From: Brachyspira alvinipulli ATCC 51933
GTDB lineage: Bacteria > Spirochaetota > Brachyspiria > Brachyspirales > Brachyspiraceae
Reading direction: 5' to 3'
Assembly: GCF_000518245.1 (NCBI RefSeq)
Contig: NZ_KI912405.1
Span: forward strand, 86,110 to 150,109
Length of the DNA stretch: 64,000 nt
Below, piece after piece: positions 18,781-27,428 of this stretch (position 1 is the first letter of the stretch; each line of letters starts with the position of its first letter). The translations under genes were made by a program, and so were the position numbers. The notes under the pieces were generated by a model that had not been told where the DNA came from, did not search any database, and saw only the letters and a list, made by a program, of their open reading frames with translations.

Positions 18781-20514
18781 ATGAATATATCGGCTAAACT
18801 GCATAGTTTAATACAAGAAAAAAATAGCGATTTAGACTCTTCGTATCTATTAGAGAAAAATAAAGATGGCATAATAGTAGTTTCTAAAAATGGAAGAGCT
18901 GTACATAGCAAATATAATATAAATAATGAATGCAGAAAATCATTAGAAAAAATTAATAAAAACAAAAATCTGCTCATAATATACGGCTATGGACTAGGAT
19001 ACACCTTAAAATTTTTAATGGAAAATATTAATGATTATTTTAATCAAAAAACTATAGAAACATTAAAAATAATTATAGTAATTGAAGATATAAAATTGTT
19101 TAAATATTCATACTATAACATATATAACACCAATAATAAAAATATATTCTTTGTATATAAAAATGATACAATAGATTATGTAAACCAGTTAATAGACTAT
19201 AAGAATACAAATGGTATTAATTTAGTTATACTGCCTTCTCTTACAAAAGAAGAAAAAGATAATGCAAATATATTTTATAGTGAAATATTAAACACTATGG
19301 AGAAAGAAATATCCAATATATTTACAAATATGTATTTTGAAAATATATGGACTAAAAATGTTATATTTAATAGCGAGTATATAAAAAAATCTGCTGATAT
19401 TTTAGTTTTTAAAAATGCATTTAAAAATTTAAAAGCATTGTTAATATGTCCTGGTCCCACATTAAAACACAGCATAGAAATAATCAAAAAAGATAGAGAA
19501 AATTTTTTAATAATATGTGTTGATACAAGCTATAGTGTATTATGTAAACATGGTATAATTCCAGATTTTGTAGTGACTGTTGATGGAGGATTTTTTAATT
19601 CATTAGATTTTGTATACGAAAATTCTAATTTCCCATATTTAGTAATGGATATGGCATGCAATAAAATAATACCTAGAAATATTAATGATAAATCTAAAAT
19701 GATAAGATTTACTTCCATTGATAATTTGGGAATAATAGAATATATAAAAGAATTTGCTCCTATATCATATCTAACTACATCTAATACTGTAGCAACAACT
19801 ATGATTGATTTCGCTCATTATTTAGGTTTATCAGAAGTTCTTTTAATAGGATTTGATAATAGCTATCCTTTTTATGAAAGACATATGAAGCATGCATTAT
19901 CTTATGAATATATGGTAAATAAAGCAAATAAATTAAAAACTTATGAATCATATTATTTCAATACTATCAAAAACAATACAAACATAGATAATTATCCGCC
20001 TACTGAATTTGTATTTGAAAGTCAAATAGAATATTTTAATGACTTTAAAAATAAATATTCAAACATGAAAATAAAAAGATTAACTTATGAAGCTGTAAAA
20101 ATAAATGCTATGGAAGAAGGAAATATTAATGATTTTGCAATAGATAATATTAAAGAAAAAGCATTAAACATAGCAAATAATATATTTAAAGAAAATGACA
20201 ATCAAAATATTAAAGAGGCATATATAACTCTCCAAAATACATTAGAAGAGTTTAGAAATATTATACTTGATACATACAATAATATAAACAATAATAGCGA
20301 TGATATAGATAATATATATACAGGCACTATAAATACAATAAAAGAATATCAAAATAAAGTAAGCATATTAAAAACTATACTTTCAACAACTATTATGATG
20401 TGCGAAAGAGGCGAAAGAGAAACTAAAGAAAAACTTATATTTTTGATTATGGAAAGTTTAAGAAACATTAATTACTTTTTTACAAGAATATCTATGATAA
20501 TAAAAAAACTATAA
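18781..20514 (+). CDS. DUF115 / motility accessory factor (Maf)-type protein
   Basis: 577 residues. The central DUF115 (6-hydroxymethylpterin pyrophosphokinase MptE-like) domain is marked by LLICPGPTLKHSIEII, IICVDTSYSVLCKHGIIPDFV and TVDGG, with a later LLIGFDNSYPF block. The order matches Maf proteins, which in Campylobacter and other flagellates transfer nonulosonic acid sugars to flagellin. Brachyspira has glycosylated periplasmic flagella, so a role in flagellin modification is a reasonable inference. The C-terminal 130 residues are helical and Asn-rich. No ribosome binding site precedes ATG 18781, and TATAAT ends only 3 bases before it, so the mRNA may be leaderless. Confidence 0.75.
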   Translation: MNISAKLHSLIQEKNSDLDSSYLLEKNKDGIIVVSKNGRAVHSKYNINNECRKSLEKINKNKNLLIIYGYGLGYTLKFLMENINDYFNQKTIETLKIIIVIEDIKLFKYSYYNIYNTNNKNIFFVYKNDTIDYVNQLIDYKNTNGINLVILPSLTKEEKDNANIFYSEILNTMEKEISNIFTNMYFENIWTKNVIFNSEYIKKSADILVFKNAFKNLKALLICPGPTLKHSIEIIKKDRENFLIICVDTSYSVLCKHGIIPDFVVTVDGGFFNSLDFVYENSNFPYLVMDMACNKIIPRNINDKSKMIRFTSIDNLGIIEYIKEFAPISYLTTSNTVATTMIDFAHYLGLSEVLLIGFDNSYPFYERHMKHALSYEYMVNKANKLKTYESYYFNTIKNNTNIDNYPPTEFVFESQIEYFNDFKNKYSNMKIKRLTYEAVKINAMEEGNINDFAIDNIKEKALNIANNIFKENDNQNIKEAYITLQNTLEEFRNIILDTYNNINNNSDDIDNIYTGTINTIKEYQNKVSILKTILSTTIMMCERGERETKEKLIFLIMESLRNINYFFTRISMIIKKL

Positions 20515-20517
20515 AGC

Positions 20518-21180
20518 ATGAAAAAGATAGAAATTATTTACGAAGATGATTATATATTAGCAATCAATAAAGAGGCTGAAATTGAAGTTGATGATACTTT
20601 AATTAAAATATTAAAAGAACAATATAATCATTTAAGCAGTTTATATTTAGTGCATAGAATAGATAAATACACATCAGGAATAGTAATACTTGCTAAAGAT
20701 GAAAATACTAAAATTTATCTTGAGGGTTATTTCAAAGAAAGAAAAGTTAATAAAATATATCATGCCATAGTAGAAGGCAATATAAAAAATGAAAGCGGAA
20801 AAATAGATATATCTATAGGAATTGACAAGAAAAATCCTAATAAAAGAATTCCATTATCAACTAAAGAAGGCGGAGAATCTGCTGTAACATATTATAAAAT
20901 ATTAAAAAAACTTAATAAACATACTTTATTGGAATTAAAGCCCATAACTGGAAGAACTCATCAAATAAGAGTGCATCTTTCATATATAGGTCATCCAATA
21001 ATAGGAGATAAAATATATTCTAAAAATGCTAATATTTACAAAATGAAAGGATTTGCTTTAATAGCAAAAGAGATTAATTTTGTTCACCCTATCACAAAAA
21101 ATGATATAAAAATAAGCATAAAATACAATAAAGAGTTTTTAATAAGACTTAAATTATTGCAAGAATCAAAAATAATATAA
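20518..21180 (+). CDS. RluA/RluD-family pseudouridine synthase
   Basis: 220 residues with the RluA-family catalytic block HRIDKYTSGIVILAKD, in which Asp49 is the nucleophile, then YHAIVEG and the RTHQIRVHLSYIGHPIIGDKIY block near 145-165. It isomerises specific uridines in rRNA or tRNA. The N-terminal S4 domain found in RluD is absent, so this is the short RluA/RluC-core type. It starts 3 bases after the Maf-type gene and is probably translated from the same message. The target uridine cannot be deduced. Confidence 0.9.
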   Translation: MKKIEIIYEDDYILAINKEAEIEVDDTLIKILKEQYNHLSSLYLVHRIDKYTSGIVILAKDENTKIYLEGYFKERKVNKIYHAIVEGNIKNESGKIDISIGIDKKNPNKRIPLSTKEGGESAVTYYKILKKLNKHTLLELKPITGRTHQIRVHLSYIGHPIIGDKIYSKNANIYKMKGFALIAKEINFVHPITKNDIKISIKYNKEFLIRLKLLQESKII

Positions 21181-21196
21181 TAAATTCTTTTTTTTA

Positions 21197-21224
21197 TTGA
21201 CTTTTTTTTCAATAATTATATATT
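21197..21224 (+). promoter_or_regulatory. Promoter of tpx
   Basis: TTGACT (21197-21202), a 16-nt T/A-rich spacer and TATATT (21219-21224), about 57 bases before the tpx start. Confidence 0.7.
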
Positions 21225-21280
21225 TTCTTTAAAAGATAACCATTTTCTTTTTATGAAAAATAATATTGAAGGAGTAAAAA

Positions 21281-21778
21281 ATGACAGTTACATTTCAAGG
21301 TGCCGTACAAAATTTAGAAGGTGTTCAATTATCTGTTGGCTCAAAAGCATTAGATTTCACTGTATTAAAAACAGATTTAAGTCCATGGAAACTTTCTGAT
21401 GCTGGAGATACTGTTAAAATTATTTCATCTGTACCATCACTAGATACACCTGTATGCGATGTACAAAGTAAAAGATTTAATAAAGAAGCTGCTTCTCTTA
21501 AAGGAGTAACAGTTGTAACAATATCAGTAGATTTACCATTTGCTCAGTCTAGATGGTGTGCTGCTGCTAATGCTAATTCACACATTGTAGCTTCTGATTA
21601 TAATCAAAAAGATTTCGGAAGAAAATTCGGTACTTTATTAAAAGAATTACAGCTTTTAACTCGTGCTGTATTTGTATTAGACAAAGATAATGTTGTTAAA
21701 TATGTACAATATGTTCCTGAAATCACTAATGAACCAGATTATGAAGCTGCTTTAAATGCTGCTAAAGCTCTTTTATAA
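21281..21778 (+). CDS. tpx: Thiol peroxidase
   Basis: 165 residues, typical for Tpx. Peroxidatic Cys59 sits in SLDTPVCD and the resolving Cys93 in QSRWCAAANAN, the hallmark atypical 2-Cys pair. An N-terminal beta-hairpin (VTFQGAVQNLEG) is also typical. It reduces hydroperoxides using thioredoxin, probably in the cytoplasm because no signal peptide is present. GGAG precedes the start. It has its own promoter and terminator and is followed by a glutathione-peroxidase gene, so the two form a small peroxide-defence locus useful to an anaerobe living at the oxygenated mucosal surface. Confidence 0.96.
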   Translation: MTVTFQGAVQNLEGVQLSVGSKALDFTVLKTDLSPWKLSDAGDTVKIISSVPSLDTPVCDVQSKRFNKEAASLKGVTVVTISVDLPFAQSRWCAAANANSHIVASDYNQKDFGRKFGTLLKELQLLTRAVFVLDKDNVVKYVQYVPEITNEPDYEAALNAAKALL

Positions 21779-21807
21779 TCTTATAAGTACATTATAAAAC
21801 TATAATT

Positions 21808-21840
21808 AAAGGCATATCTTTAAATGATATGCCTTTTTTT
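21808..21840 (+). terminator. Intrinsic terminator of tpx
   Basis: AAAGGCATATC pairs with GATATGCCTTT around a 7-nt loop, followed by a T-run. Confidence 0.88.
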
Positions 21841-21842
21841 AT

Positions 21843-21871
21843 TTGCACTTCACATTGTTTGCATATATGAT
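21843..21871 (+). promoter_or_regulatory. Promoter of the selenoprotein peroxidase gene
   Basis: TTGCAC (21843-21848), 17-nt spacer, TATGAT (21866-21871), about 50 bases before the start codon. Confidence 0.55.
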
Positions 21872-21922
21872 AAAACTAATTTATAATCATCATATAAAAA
21901 ATAAAAACTATGGAGAATAAAT

Positions 21923-22408
21923 ATGAGCATATATGACTATACAGTAAAAGATGCTGAAGGAAAAGATGTAAAATTAAAAAAGTATGAAGGAAAGGTATTA
22001 CTTATAATTAATACTGCTACTAAATGAGGATTCACAAAACAATATTCTGCGTTGCAGGATTTATACAAAAAATATAAAAAGGAAGGTTTTGAAATATTAG
22101 ACTTTCCTTGTAATCAATTCGGAGGACAGGCTAAAGAACCTATTGAAGAAATTGCCGAGTTTAGAAAGGAGAAATACGGCATTACTTTCAAGCTATTTGA
22201 CAAAGTTAAAGTTAATAGTAAGAATGCTGATCCTTTATTTACTTATTTAAGAACTGAAAAGCCTACTGAAGAAGGCGTTGATAAAATAAGATGGAATTTC
22301 GGTAAGTTTTTAATAGATAGGCAAGGAAATATAGTTGGACGCTATGATCCTAGAGTAAAGCCTGAAGAACTTGATGAGATAGTAGCCGAATTATTAAAAA
22401 AAGAATAA
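21923..22408 (+). CDS. Glutathione peroxidase-family selenoprotein (in-frame UGA = Sec35)
   Basis: 161 residues if the in-frame TGA at 22025-22027 is read as selenocysteine. ATG 21923 follows GGAG by 9 bases. The TGA falls exactly at the catalytic position of the GPx motif, reading INTATK-U-GFTKQY. Downstream the family continues unbroken with FPCNQFGGQ (Gln69 of the catalytic tetrad) and [15 protein letters not shown] (Trp124, Asn125). A hairpin with the features of a bacterial SECIS follows the UGA. The enzyme reduces hydroperoxides; bacterial members often use thioredoxin rather than glutathione. Translation from a later TTG (22052) would remove the active site, so a shorter gene is unlikely. 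Function needs selA/selB/selC/selD elsewhere. Confidence 0.92.
22025..22063 (+). promoter_or_regulatory. Bacterial SECIS element (UGA plus hairpin)
   Basis: UGA at 22025-22027 is followed 16 nt later by a stem, ATTCTGC (22044-22050) with GCAGGAT (22054-22060), extended by A-T pairs at its base. The loop is GUU, so a G is the first loop base 23 nt after the UGA. This meets the known bSECIS rules: a G in the first two loop positions and about 16-37 nt between UGA and loop. SelB with Sec-tRNA would bind it. Confidence 0.8.
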
Positions 22409-22415
22409 AAAATTA

Positions 22416-22452
22416 AGAGCTTTTATATATTGTTATATAGAAGCTCTTTTTT
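22416..22452 (+). terminator. Intrinsic terminator after the selenoprotein gene
   Basis: AGAGCTTTTATATA pairs with TATATAGAAGCTCT (one bulge), followed by T6; the A-run upstream lets it serve the convergent gene as well. Confidence 0.82.
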
Positions 22453-22458
22453 ATTGTA

Positions 22459-23550
22459 TTAATAAATATTCTTTTTTAAATAAGGCTTTAATTTTTCAAA
22501 AGATATTTCAAAATCATCAAGTGCTCTAACAACATGAGGAAGTTCAAACCTTATATGCAAACTAATGCCGTCAGAATATCTGTTAATTGCAACATTTTTT
22601 GACATTAAAGTTTCAGCATAATAACTATCAGATTTATTTATCACATCAATATTAAGATCATCTTCTCCAATTTCTTTATAATATTTATCAATTTCGCTTT
22701 GCAAAGTTTTTCTAAATTTATCGCTGTCATTTACAAAATCTGATAATTTTAATCTTTTTATTTCTGATTTATTAATATCTAATGTCAAATATGATATAGC
22801 AGTATCAGGATATGCTTCTCCATAATAGTATTCTCTACTGCTTGTAAAACATAAAATATTATCATTAAAAAATTTGTTATAAAAACTGAAAGAATTAACT
22901 TCATAAAAACTTTCTTCTTTTTTCCATCCTGATTTATCAATATCATCATTAATTTTTTTTATCATTTCATTGGTATTGTTTATTTTGTTTATGATTTTAC
23001 CTTCATATATAGATGATTTTAAATTTTCTATATAAAGCGCTGATAAACCATAAGTATTATCTTTATATTCTTTAGAAACAGATATATCATAAACAGCATG
23101 TATTTTATCCCCTAAAGGTTTTACAGTATCTATATTACAGCTTAATTTTTTATTATTATTTTTCCAGCTTCCTTTTAAATTAATATTCTTTTTGCCGTTT
23201 CCTAAATTAATAATATTATTTAACTGACTATTATTTATTTTAAAACTGAATTCTTCTTTTTTATTAGAATTATTATAATCAAATGCAGTAAATTTAATAG
23301 TAGTTTTATCCATTTCTCCGCTTATAGGTATTGGAATATTAACATTATTGTATTTATAATATCCATCTATATCAGACTTTTTATTTCTAGTAATATCATC
23401 AGGATTTTCAATATGTATGTTTATTGTAATAGGGTATTTATCAATGCTTCCTTCAAGAGTAAAAAATATATGCTTTGTTATATTAGTAGTGTCAGCAAAA
23501 GCATATATGTACATTATATTGAGCAGTAACATTATAAATATTTTTTTCAT
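22459..23550 (-). CDS. Exported protein, possible DUF3298-type C-terminal domain
   Basis: From ATG 23548-23550 (GAGG 9 bases upstream, better than the ATG five codons earlier) the product has 363 residues with a signal peptide ending IYAFA near residue 20. The first half is Asn/Lys-rich beta-strand with DIDGYYKYNNVNIPI and KGSWKNNNKKLSC, resembling two copies of a small module. The second half (YPDTAISYLTLDIN, LKLSDFVNDSDKFRKTLQSEI) resembles DUF3298/RsiV-like periplasmic domains. The family match is tentative and no catalytic residues are evident. It probably faces the periplasm. Confidence 0.6.
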   Translation of the reverse strand: MKKIFIMLLLNIMYIYAFADTTNITKHIFFTLEGSIDKYPITINIHIENPDDITRNKKSDIDGYYKYNNVNIPIPISGEMDKTTIKFTAFDYNNSNKKEEFSFKINNSQLNNIINLGNGKKNINLKGSWKNNNKKLSCNIDTVKPLGDKIHAVYDISVSKEYKDNTYGLSALYIENLKSSIYEGKIINKINNTNEMIKKINDDIDKSGWKKEESFYEVNSFSFYNKFFNDNILCFTSSREYYYGEAYPDTAISYLTLDINKSEIKRLKLSDFVNDSDKFRKTLQSEIDKYYKEIGEDDLNIDVINKSDSYYAETLMSKNVAINRYSDGISLHIRFELPHVVRALDDFEISFEKLKPYLKKNIY

Positions 23551-23672
23551 AAACCTAGTCCTCATTCTTAAATAGATATGAAGGGTATTATATCATAACT
23601 TTTGACAATTGACAATTTTCTAGTATAATTTATATGTTTTTAATTAATTTGATAATTTATAAAGGCATTATT

Positions 23673-24413
23673 ATGAATACAAAAATAGAAATATGCGTGG
23701 ATTCTGTAGAGTCTTGCATAAATGCTGAAAAAGGCGGAGCTGATAGACTTGAGCTTTGCGGAAATATGTTTGAGGGAGGCACAACTCCTAGTTATGGTGT
23801 TTTAGAATTAGCAAGAGAAAAAGTAAATGCTCCAATATATGCAATGGTTCGTCCTAGAGGCGGAGATTTCTGCTATGATGATATTGAACTTGAAATAATG
23901 AAAAGAGAAATAAAACTGATGAAAGAATTAAAAATTGACGGCATAGTATTCGGCATACTTACAAAAGATGGAAAAGTTGATAAAGATAGATGCTCTAAAT
24001 TACTAGATTTATGGGGAAGCAGTAAAGCTACTTTTCATAGGGCAATAGATGTAAGTTCTGATTTAAATAAAGCATGCGAAGATATTATATCACTTGGTTT
24101 CGAGAGAATACTCACTTCCGGAGGTGAGGCTAATGTTATGAGCGGTATAATCAAATTAAAAGAATTGGTTGAAAAATATAATGATAAAATAATAATAATG
24201 CCCGGAAGCGGAATAAATGAAAGAAATATTGAATATATAAAAGATACTGTAAAAGCTAATGAATATCATATGACAGCAAACAAAACAGTTAATAGTTTAA
24301 TGGAATACAGAAATGAAAATGTATTTATGGGAGCAGCTTTAAGACCTCCGGAGTTTAGTGTAAAGTATACAGATGAAAACAAAGTTAAAAATATAAAATC
24401 TAAAATACAATAA
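23673..24413 (+). CDS. cutC: CutC-family protein
   Basis: 246 residues from ATG 23673, 9 bases after AAAGG; an earlier ATG at 23634 would add 13 hydrophobic residues absent from CutC. It is a TIM barrel with CutC blocks EICVDSVESCINAEKGGADRLELCGN, PIYAMVRPRGGDFCYD and IDGIVFGILTKDGKVD, and a C-terminal MGAALRPPEF. CutC was named for copper homeostasis in E. coli, but its biochemical role is unsettled. It is cytoplasmic. A patatin gene starts 16 bases after its stop on the same strand. Confidence 0.93.
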   Translation: MNTKIEICVDSVESCINAEKGGADRLELCGNMFEGGTTPSYGVLELAREKVNAPIYAMVRPRGGDFCYDDIELEIMKREIKLMKELKIDGIVFGILTKDGKVDKDRCSKLLDLWGSSKATFHRAIDVSSDLNKACEDIISLGFERILTSGGEANVMSGIIKLKELVEKYNDKIIIMPGSGINERNIEYIKDTVKANEYHMTANKTVNSLMEYRNENVFMGAALRPPEFSVKYTDENKVKNIKSKIQ

Positions 24414-24429
24414 TTTTTGGGTAATTTTT

Positions 24430-25518
24430 ATGGCTTTAAATGATAAAAAAATAGGCATCGCTTTATCAGGAGGCGGAATAAGAGCTGCAATATTTCATTT
24501 GGGAGTATTTAAATGGCTTGCAGAGGAAAATGCTTTGGAAAATATAGAGCATATATCAACTGTATCAGGAGCAAGTATAGGAATAGCTTTACTATATTCT
24601 CTTAATAATAATAAATTCCCAAGCAGTAAGGAATATAATAAAGTATTAGAAAAAGTAAAAGAAACTATAATAAAAAATGATATACAAAAAAAACTTATAT
24701 ATATTACATTATCAAAACAAATTCATAATTTTTTTAATAAGCCTAAAATTTTATCTGACATAATGAAAAAGTATTGGAAAATAACAGGAAAATTTTCTGA
24801 TTTAGAAACAATCCCAAGATGGTCTGTAAATGCAACTACAATAGAAACTGGAAAAAGATTTGCTTTTTCACAAAAACATATAGGCGATTATAAACTAGGC
24901 TATATAAAAGATTTAAATTACGATATATCAATGGCCGTTGCTGTATCCGCTGCCTTCCCATTTTTTATAGGAAATCAATATTTTAAAATAGAATCTAAAG
25001 AATGGGTTGATCATAATGATAATCCAATTACTAATATACCTAAATCAATACATTTATGGGATGGAGGAGTTTATGATAATTTAGGGTTAGAGGCTATATA
25101 TAAAATGGATAAAGGAGGTTATTGTAAAGATGATTTAGATTTTTTAATTGTAGCTAATGCCGCTCTTCCTTTTAATTTTAATTATAAAATGAAAAGATTT
25201 GACATAAAAAGAATTTTAGATATATCAATGAGTCAGGTTGGTATATTAAGAGAAAGAAGCTATATTGATTTTATAAAAAGAAATAAAAATGGTATGTACA
25301 TAAAAATAGGAAATCATGCTTCAAAAATATTAAAAAATTCAAAAATGGATAAAGACGAAAAAGAAAAAATTATAAAATCATGTGATACAAAAGAAAACTG
25401 TATAAAAATACAAAACTATAAAACAACATTATTCAGCCCAACAAAAAAATATTTTGATATGATATTAAGACATGGATATGAAACTGCTAAATGCTGTTAT
25501 TTAGGATATTTTATATAA
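24430..25518 (+). CDS. Patatin-like phospholipase
   Basis: 362 residues. The patatin oxyanion motif SGGGIRAA (13-20), nucleophile Ser49 in VSGASIG (Gly-X-Ser-X-Gly), and the dyad Asp in WDGGVYDN near residue 218 are all present, as is AVAVSAAFPFF before it. These enzymes hydrolyse acyl chains from phospholipids. No signal peptide is visible, so it acts inside the cell or is exported by another route. The C-terminal 70 residues are Lys-rich with three Cys. It is probably co-transcribed with cutC, though the pairing suggests no shared pathway. Confidence 0.9.
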   Translation: MALNDKKIGIALSGGGIRAAIFHLGVFKWLAEENALENIEHISTVSGASIGIALLYSLNNNKFPSSKEYNKVLEKVKETIIKNDIQKKLIYITLSKQIHNFFNKPKILSDIMKKYWKITGKFSDLETIPRWSVNATTIETGKRFAFSQKHIGDYKLGYIKDLNYDISMAVAVSAAFPFFIGNQYFKIESKEWVDHNDNPITNIPKSIHLWDGGVYDNLGLEAIYKMDKGGYCKDDLDFLIVANAALPFNFNYKMKRFDIKRILDISMSQVGILRERSYIDFIKRNKNGMYIKIGNHASKILKNSKMDKDEKEKIIKSCDTKENCIKIQNYKTTLFSPTKKYFDMILRHGYETAKCCYLGYFI

Positions 25519-25528
25519 CATATATGTA

Positions 25529-25557
25529 TTGACATAAACATTTTTTTATATTATTGT
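25529..25557 (+). promoter_or_regulatory. Promoter of azlCD
   Basis: TTGACA (25529-25534), 17-nt spacer, TATTGT (25552-25557). The predicted transcript begins near 25564, so the azlC start must lie downstream, supporting ATG 25593 rather than the TTG at 25554. Confidence 0.6.
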
Positions 25558-25592
25558 TGCTAATAATTTTTAAAGCTAAAACAATCAGCAAT

Positions 25593-26306
25593 ATGAATAG
25601 TAGAAAACAAGAATTAATATCATCATTAAAATATGCATTTCCTTTTACTATACCTGTTCTTGTAGGATATATATTTTTAGGTATGGCTTATGGTGTACTT
25701 ATGAAAGCTAAAGGGCTTGATACTTGGCTTGCAGTTTTTTTGAGTTTATTTGGATATTGCGGAAGCATGCAGTATACAGCTATTAATTATTTATTTTTAA
25801 CTCCTTTTAATCCTATATATGCTTTTATACTTACATTGATAGTTAATTCAAGAGTAGGTTTTTATGGTATATCTATGGCTTCAAAATATCAGAATACAGG
25901 AATTTTAAAACCTTATTTGATATATACTTTAAGCGATGAAACTTTTTCGATACTATGCTCTGCTGATATACCAGAAAATATTAATAAAAATGCATTTCTT
26001 TTCTTTGTATCTTTTATAAATCATATGTATTGGAATATAGGTACATTGCTAGGATGTTTGATAGGTTCTTTTATAACTTTCAATACTAAAGGACTTGATT
26101 TTGTTTTAACTGCTTTATTTGTTGTAATATTTACTGAACAATGGCTTGATTCTAAAGATCATAGAGGTGCTTTGATTGGGCTTTTATGCTCTATACCTAT
26201 TTTAATATTTAAAACTAATATATTTATAATACTTGCTATGATATTAATATTTATATCAATAAGCATAGTTTATAAATATAATGAAGATGGAAAGATATAT
26301 GAATAA
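25593..26306 (+). CDS. azlC: AzlC-family branched-chain amino acid exporter subunit
   Basis: 237 residues from ATG 25593 with about seven membrane helices. Family features include FPFTIPVLVGYIFLGMAYG near the start, GYCGSMQYTAINYL around 60, LIVNSRVGFYGISMA around 90 and LSDETFSI near 120. With AzlD it forms an exporter of branched-chain or other amino acids in the inner membrane. The start has no clear ribosome binding site; the promoter position excludes the longer alternative. azlD overlaps its end by 8 bases. Confidence 0.88.
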   Translation: MNSRKQELISSLKYAFPFTIPVLVGYIFLGMAYGVLMKAKGLDTWLAVFLSLFGYCGSMQYTAINYLFLTPFNPIYAFILTLIVNSRVGFYGISMASKYQNTGILKPYLIYTLSDETFSILCSADIPENINKNAFLFFVSFINHMYWNIGTLLGCLIGSFITFNTKGLDFVLTALFVVIFTEQWLDSKDHRGALIGLLCSIPILIFKTNIFIILAMILIFISISIVYKYNEDGKIYE

Positions 26307-26628
26307 TACAGAATTATTTATAACTGCTTTGATGATTGCAGCAGGCACAGCTTTGCTTAGGTTTTTACCTTTCTTGATAATAAATAAATCATTATCTGAA
26401 AATAGATACGTACAATTTTTAGGTAAAATATTGCCGTATTCTATGATAGCACTTCTTGTAATATATTGTTTGAAAGATATTAATATTATAAAATTTCCTT
26501 ATGCATTGCCTGAATTAATATCTATAGCAGTTATTGTAGTTCTTCATATAATAAAAAGAAATGTACTTATAAGCATAGGAGCAGGAACTATACTTTATAT
26601 GTTTTTAGTTCAAGTTATTTTTGTATAA
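26299..26628 (+). CDS. azlD: AzlD-family small subunit
   Basis: 109 residues from ATG 26299 (GGAAAG a few bases upstream; an in-frame ATG at 26281 is less likely). About four membrane helices, with TALLRFLPFLII near residue 22 and LPYSMIALLVIYCLKD around 46, typical of AzlD. It overlaps azlC, so the two are translationally coupled subunits of one exporter. Its stop lies only 8 bases from the end of the convergent ydcF gene, with no hairpin between them. Confidence 0.88.
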   Translation: MNNTELFITALMIAAGTALLRFLPFLIINKSLSENRYVQFLGKILPYSMIALLVIYCLKDINIIKFPYALPELISIAVIVVLHIIKRNVLISIGAGTILYMFLVQVIFV

Positions 26629-26636
26629 TCATATTT

Positions 26637-27425
26637 TTAAGAATATAAAGGATTTGACTCTCTTATATAATTAGCATATTCTTTTTTTAGCTCATGAAAT
26701 GCATTCATAACATTATCAGGTATATCAACATGAACAATAAAATCTTTTCCTTTAGGACCATATCCATTTTCATCATCATTAAGTCTCTGTATTTCTCCCA
26801 TTAAAAGACTTATGTATTTATCTATATTCCACATACCTAATATTTCTTTTTCATAAATAAGTTTATTATTAGAATTTATTACTTTTGCTTTGTAAGCAGC
26901 ATAATTAATAATTAAAATATCATCTGAAATATATTTTCTTAATACAGCTTCCATACGATACTGCATCGAAGCATCCTGAGATATTATTATGCTTTTAAAC
27001 TGTATATTATTTTCTTTTAATAATTCAAGCATATATGTTATATTATTTCCGCAATTAGTGGATTTTAATTCCAAAAAATCAGCCTTTAATCCATATTTAA
27101 TATCAATATAATTATTAAACATTTCTGCTTCAGTAATTTTATCATCTATTAAAATATTAGGTAATTCTTTTCTCATTTGTACTCTTAATGAATCGGTGGT
27201 ATGCCCTGCACCGCCTACTATTATATATTTTTCAGATATATTATTTTTTATAGCATCAGCCAATACATCTCCCCCAGCTATAATACTTCCTCCGAATAAA
27301 ACCATAACATCTGTTTTATTAATGTTATATTTTTTATATAGTGCTTCTTTAGTCAAAAAATCAATATCCCTTTTACCGCAAAAATCGGATACTATATTAA
27401 TATAATCTGCAATATTTTTATTCAT
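26637..27425 (-). CDS. ydcF: YdcF-like DUF218 protein
   Basis: 262 residues, close in length and pattern to E. coli YdcF (266). Shared blocks are the Rossmann-like VMVLFGGSI, VGGAGHTTDSL, STNCGNN, IIISQDASMQYRM and a C-terminal DENGYGPKGKDFIVHVDIP. DUF218 proteins are relatives of ElyC/SanA linked to envelope metabolism. E. coli YdcF has been reported to bind S-adenosylmethionine; its physiological role is unknown. No signal peptide or membrane anchor is present. It is the last gene of a four-gene minus-strand operon, 3 bases after lepB. Confidence 0.88.
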   Translation of the reverse strand: MNKNIADYINIVSDFCGKRDIDFLTKEALYKKYNINKTDVMVLFGGSIIAGGDVLADAIKNNISEKYIIVGGAGHTTDSLRVQMRKELPNILIDDKITEAEMFNNYIDIKYGLKADFLELKSTNCGNNITYMLELLKENNIQFKSIIISQDASMQYRMEAVLRKYISDDILIINYAAYKAKVINSNNKLIYEKEILGMWNIDKYISLLMGEIQRLNDDENGYGPKGKDFIVHVDIPDNVMNAFHELKKEYANYIRESNPLYS

Positions 27426-27428
27426 AAA

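Noticed and set aside
22052-22408. A separate short gene for a glutathione-peroxidase fragment starting at TTG 22052
   Set aside because: The frame is continuous with ATG 21923 apart from one TGA at the selenocysteine position, and a bSECIS hairpin follows it. The fragment would lack the catalytic residue.
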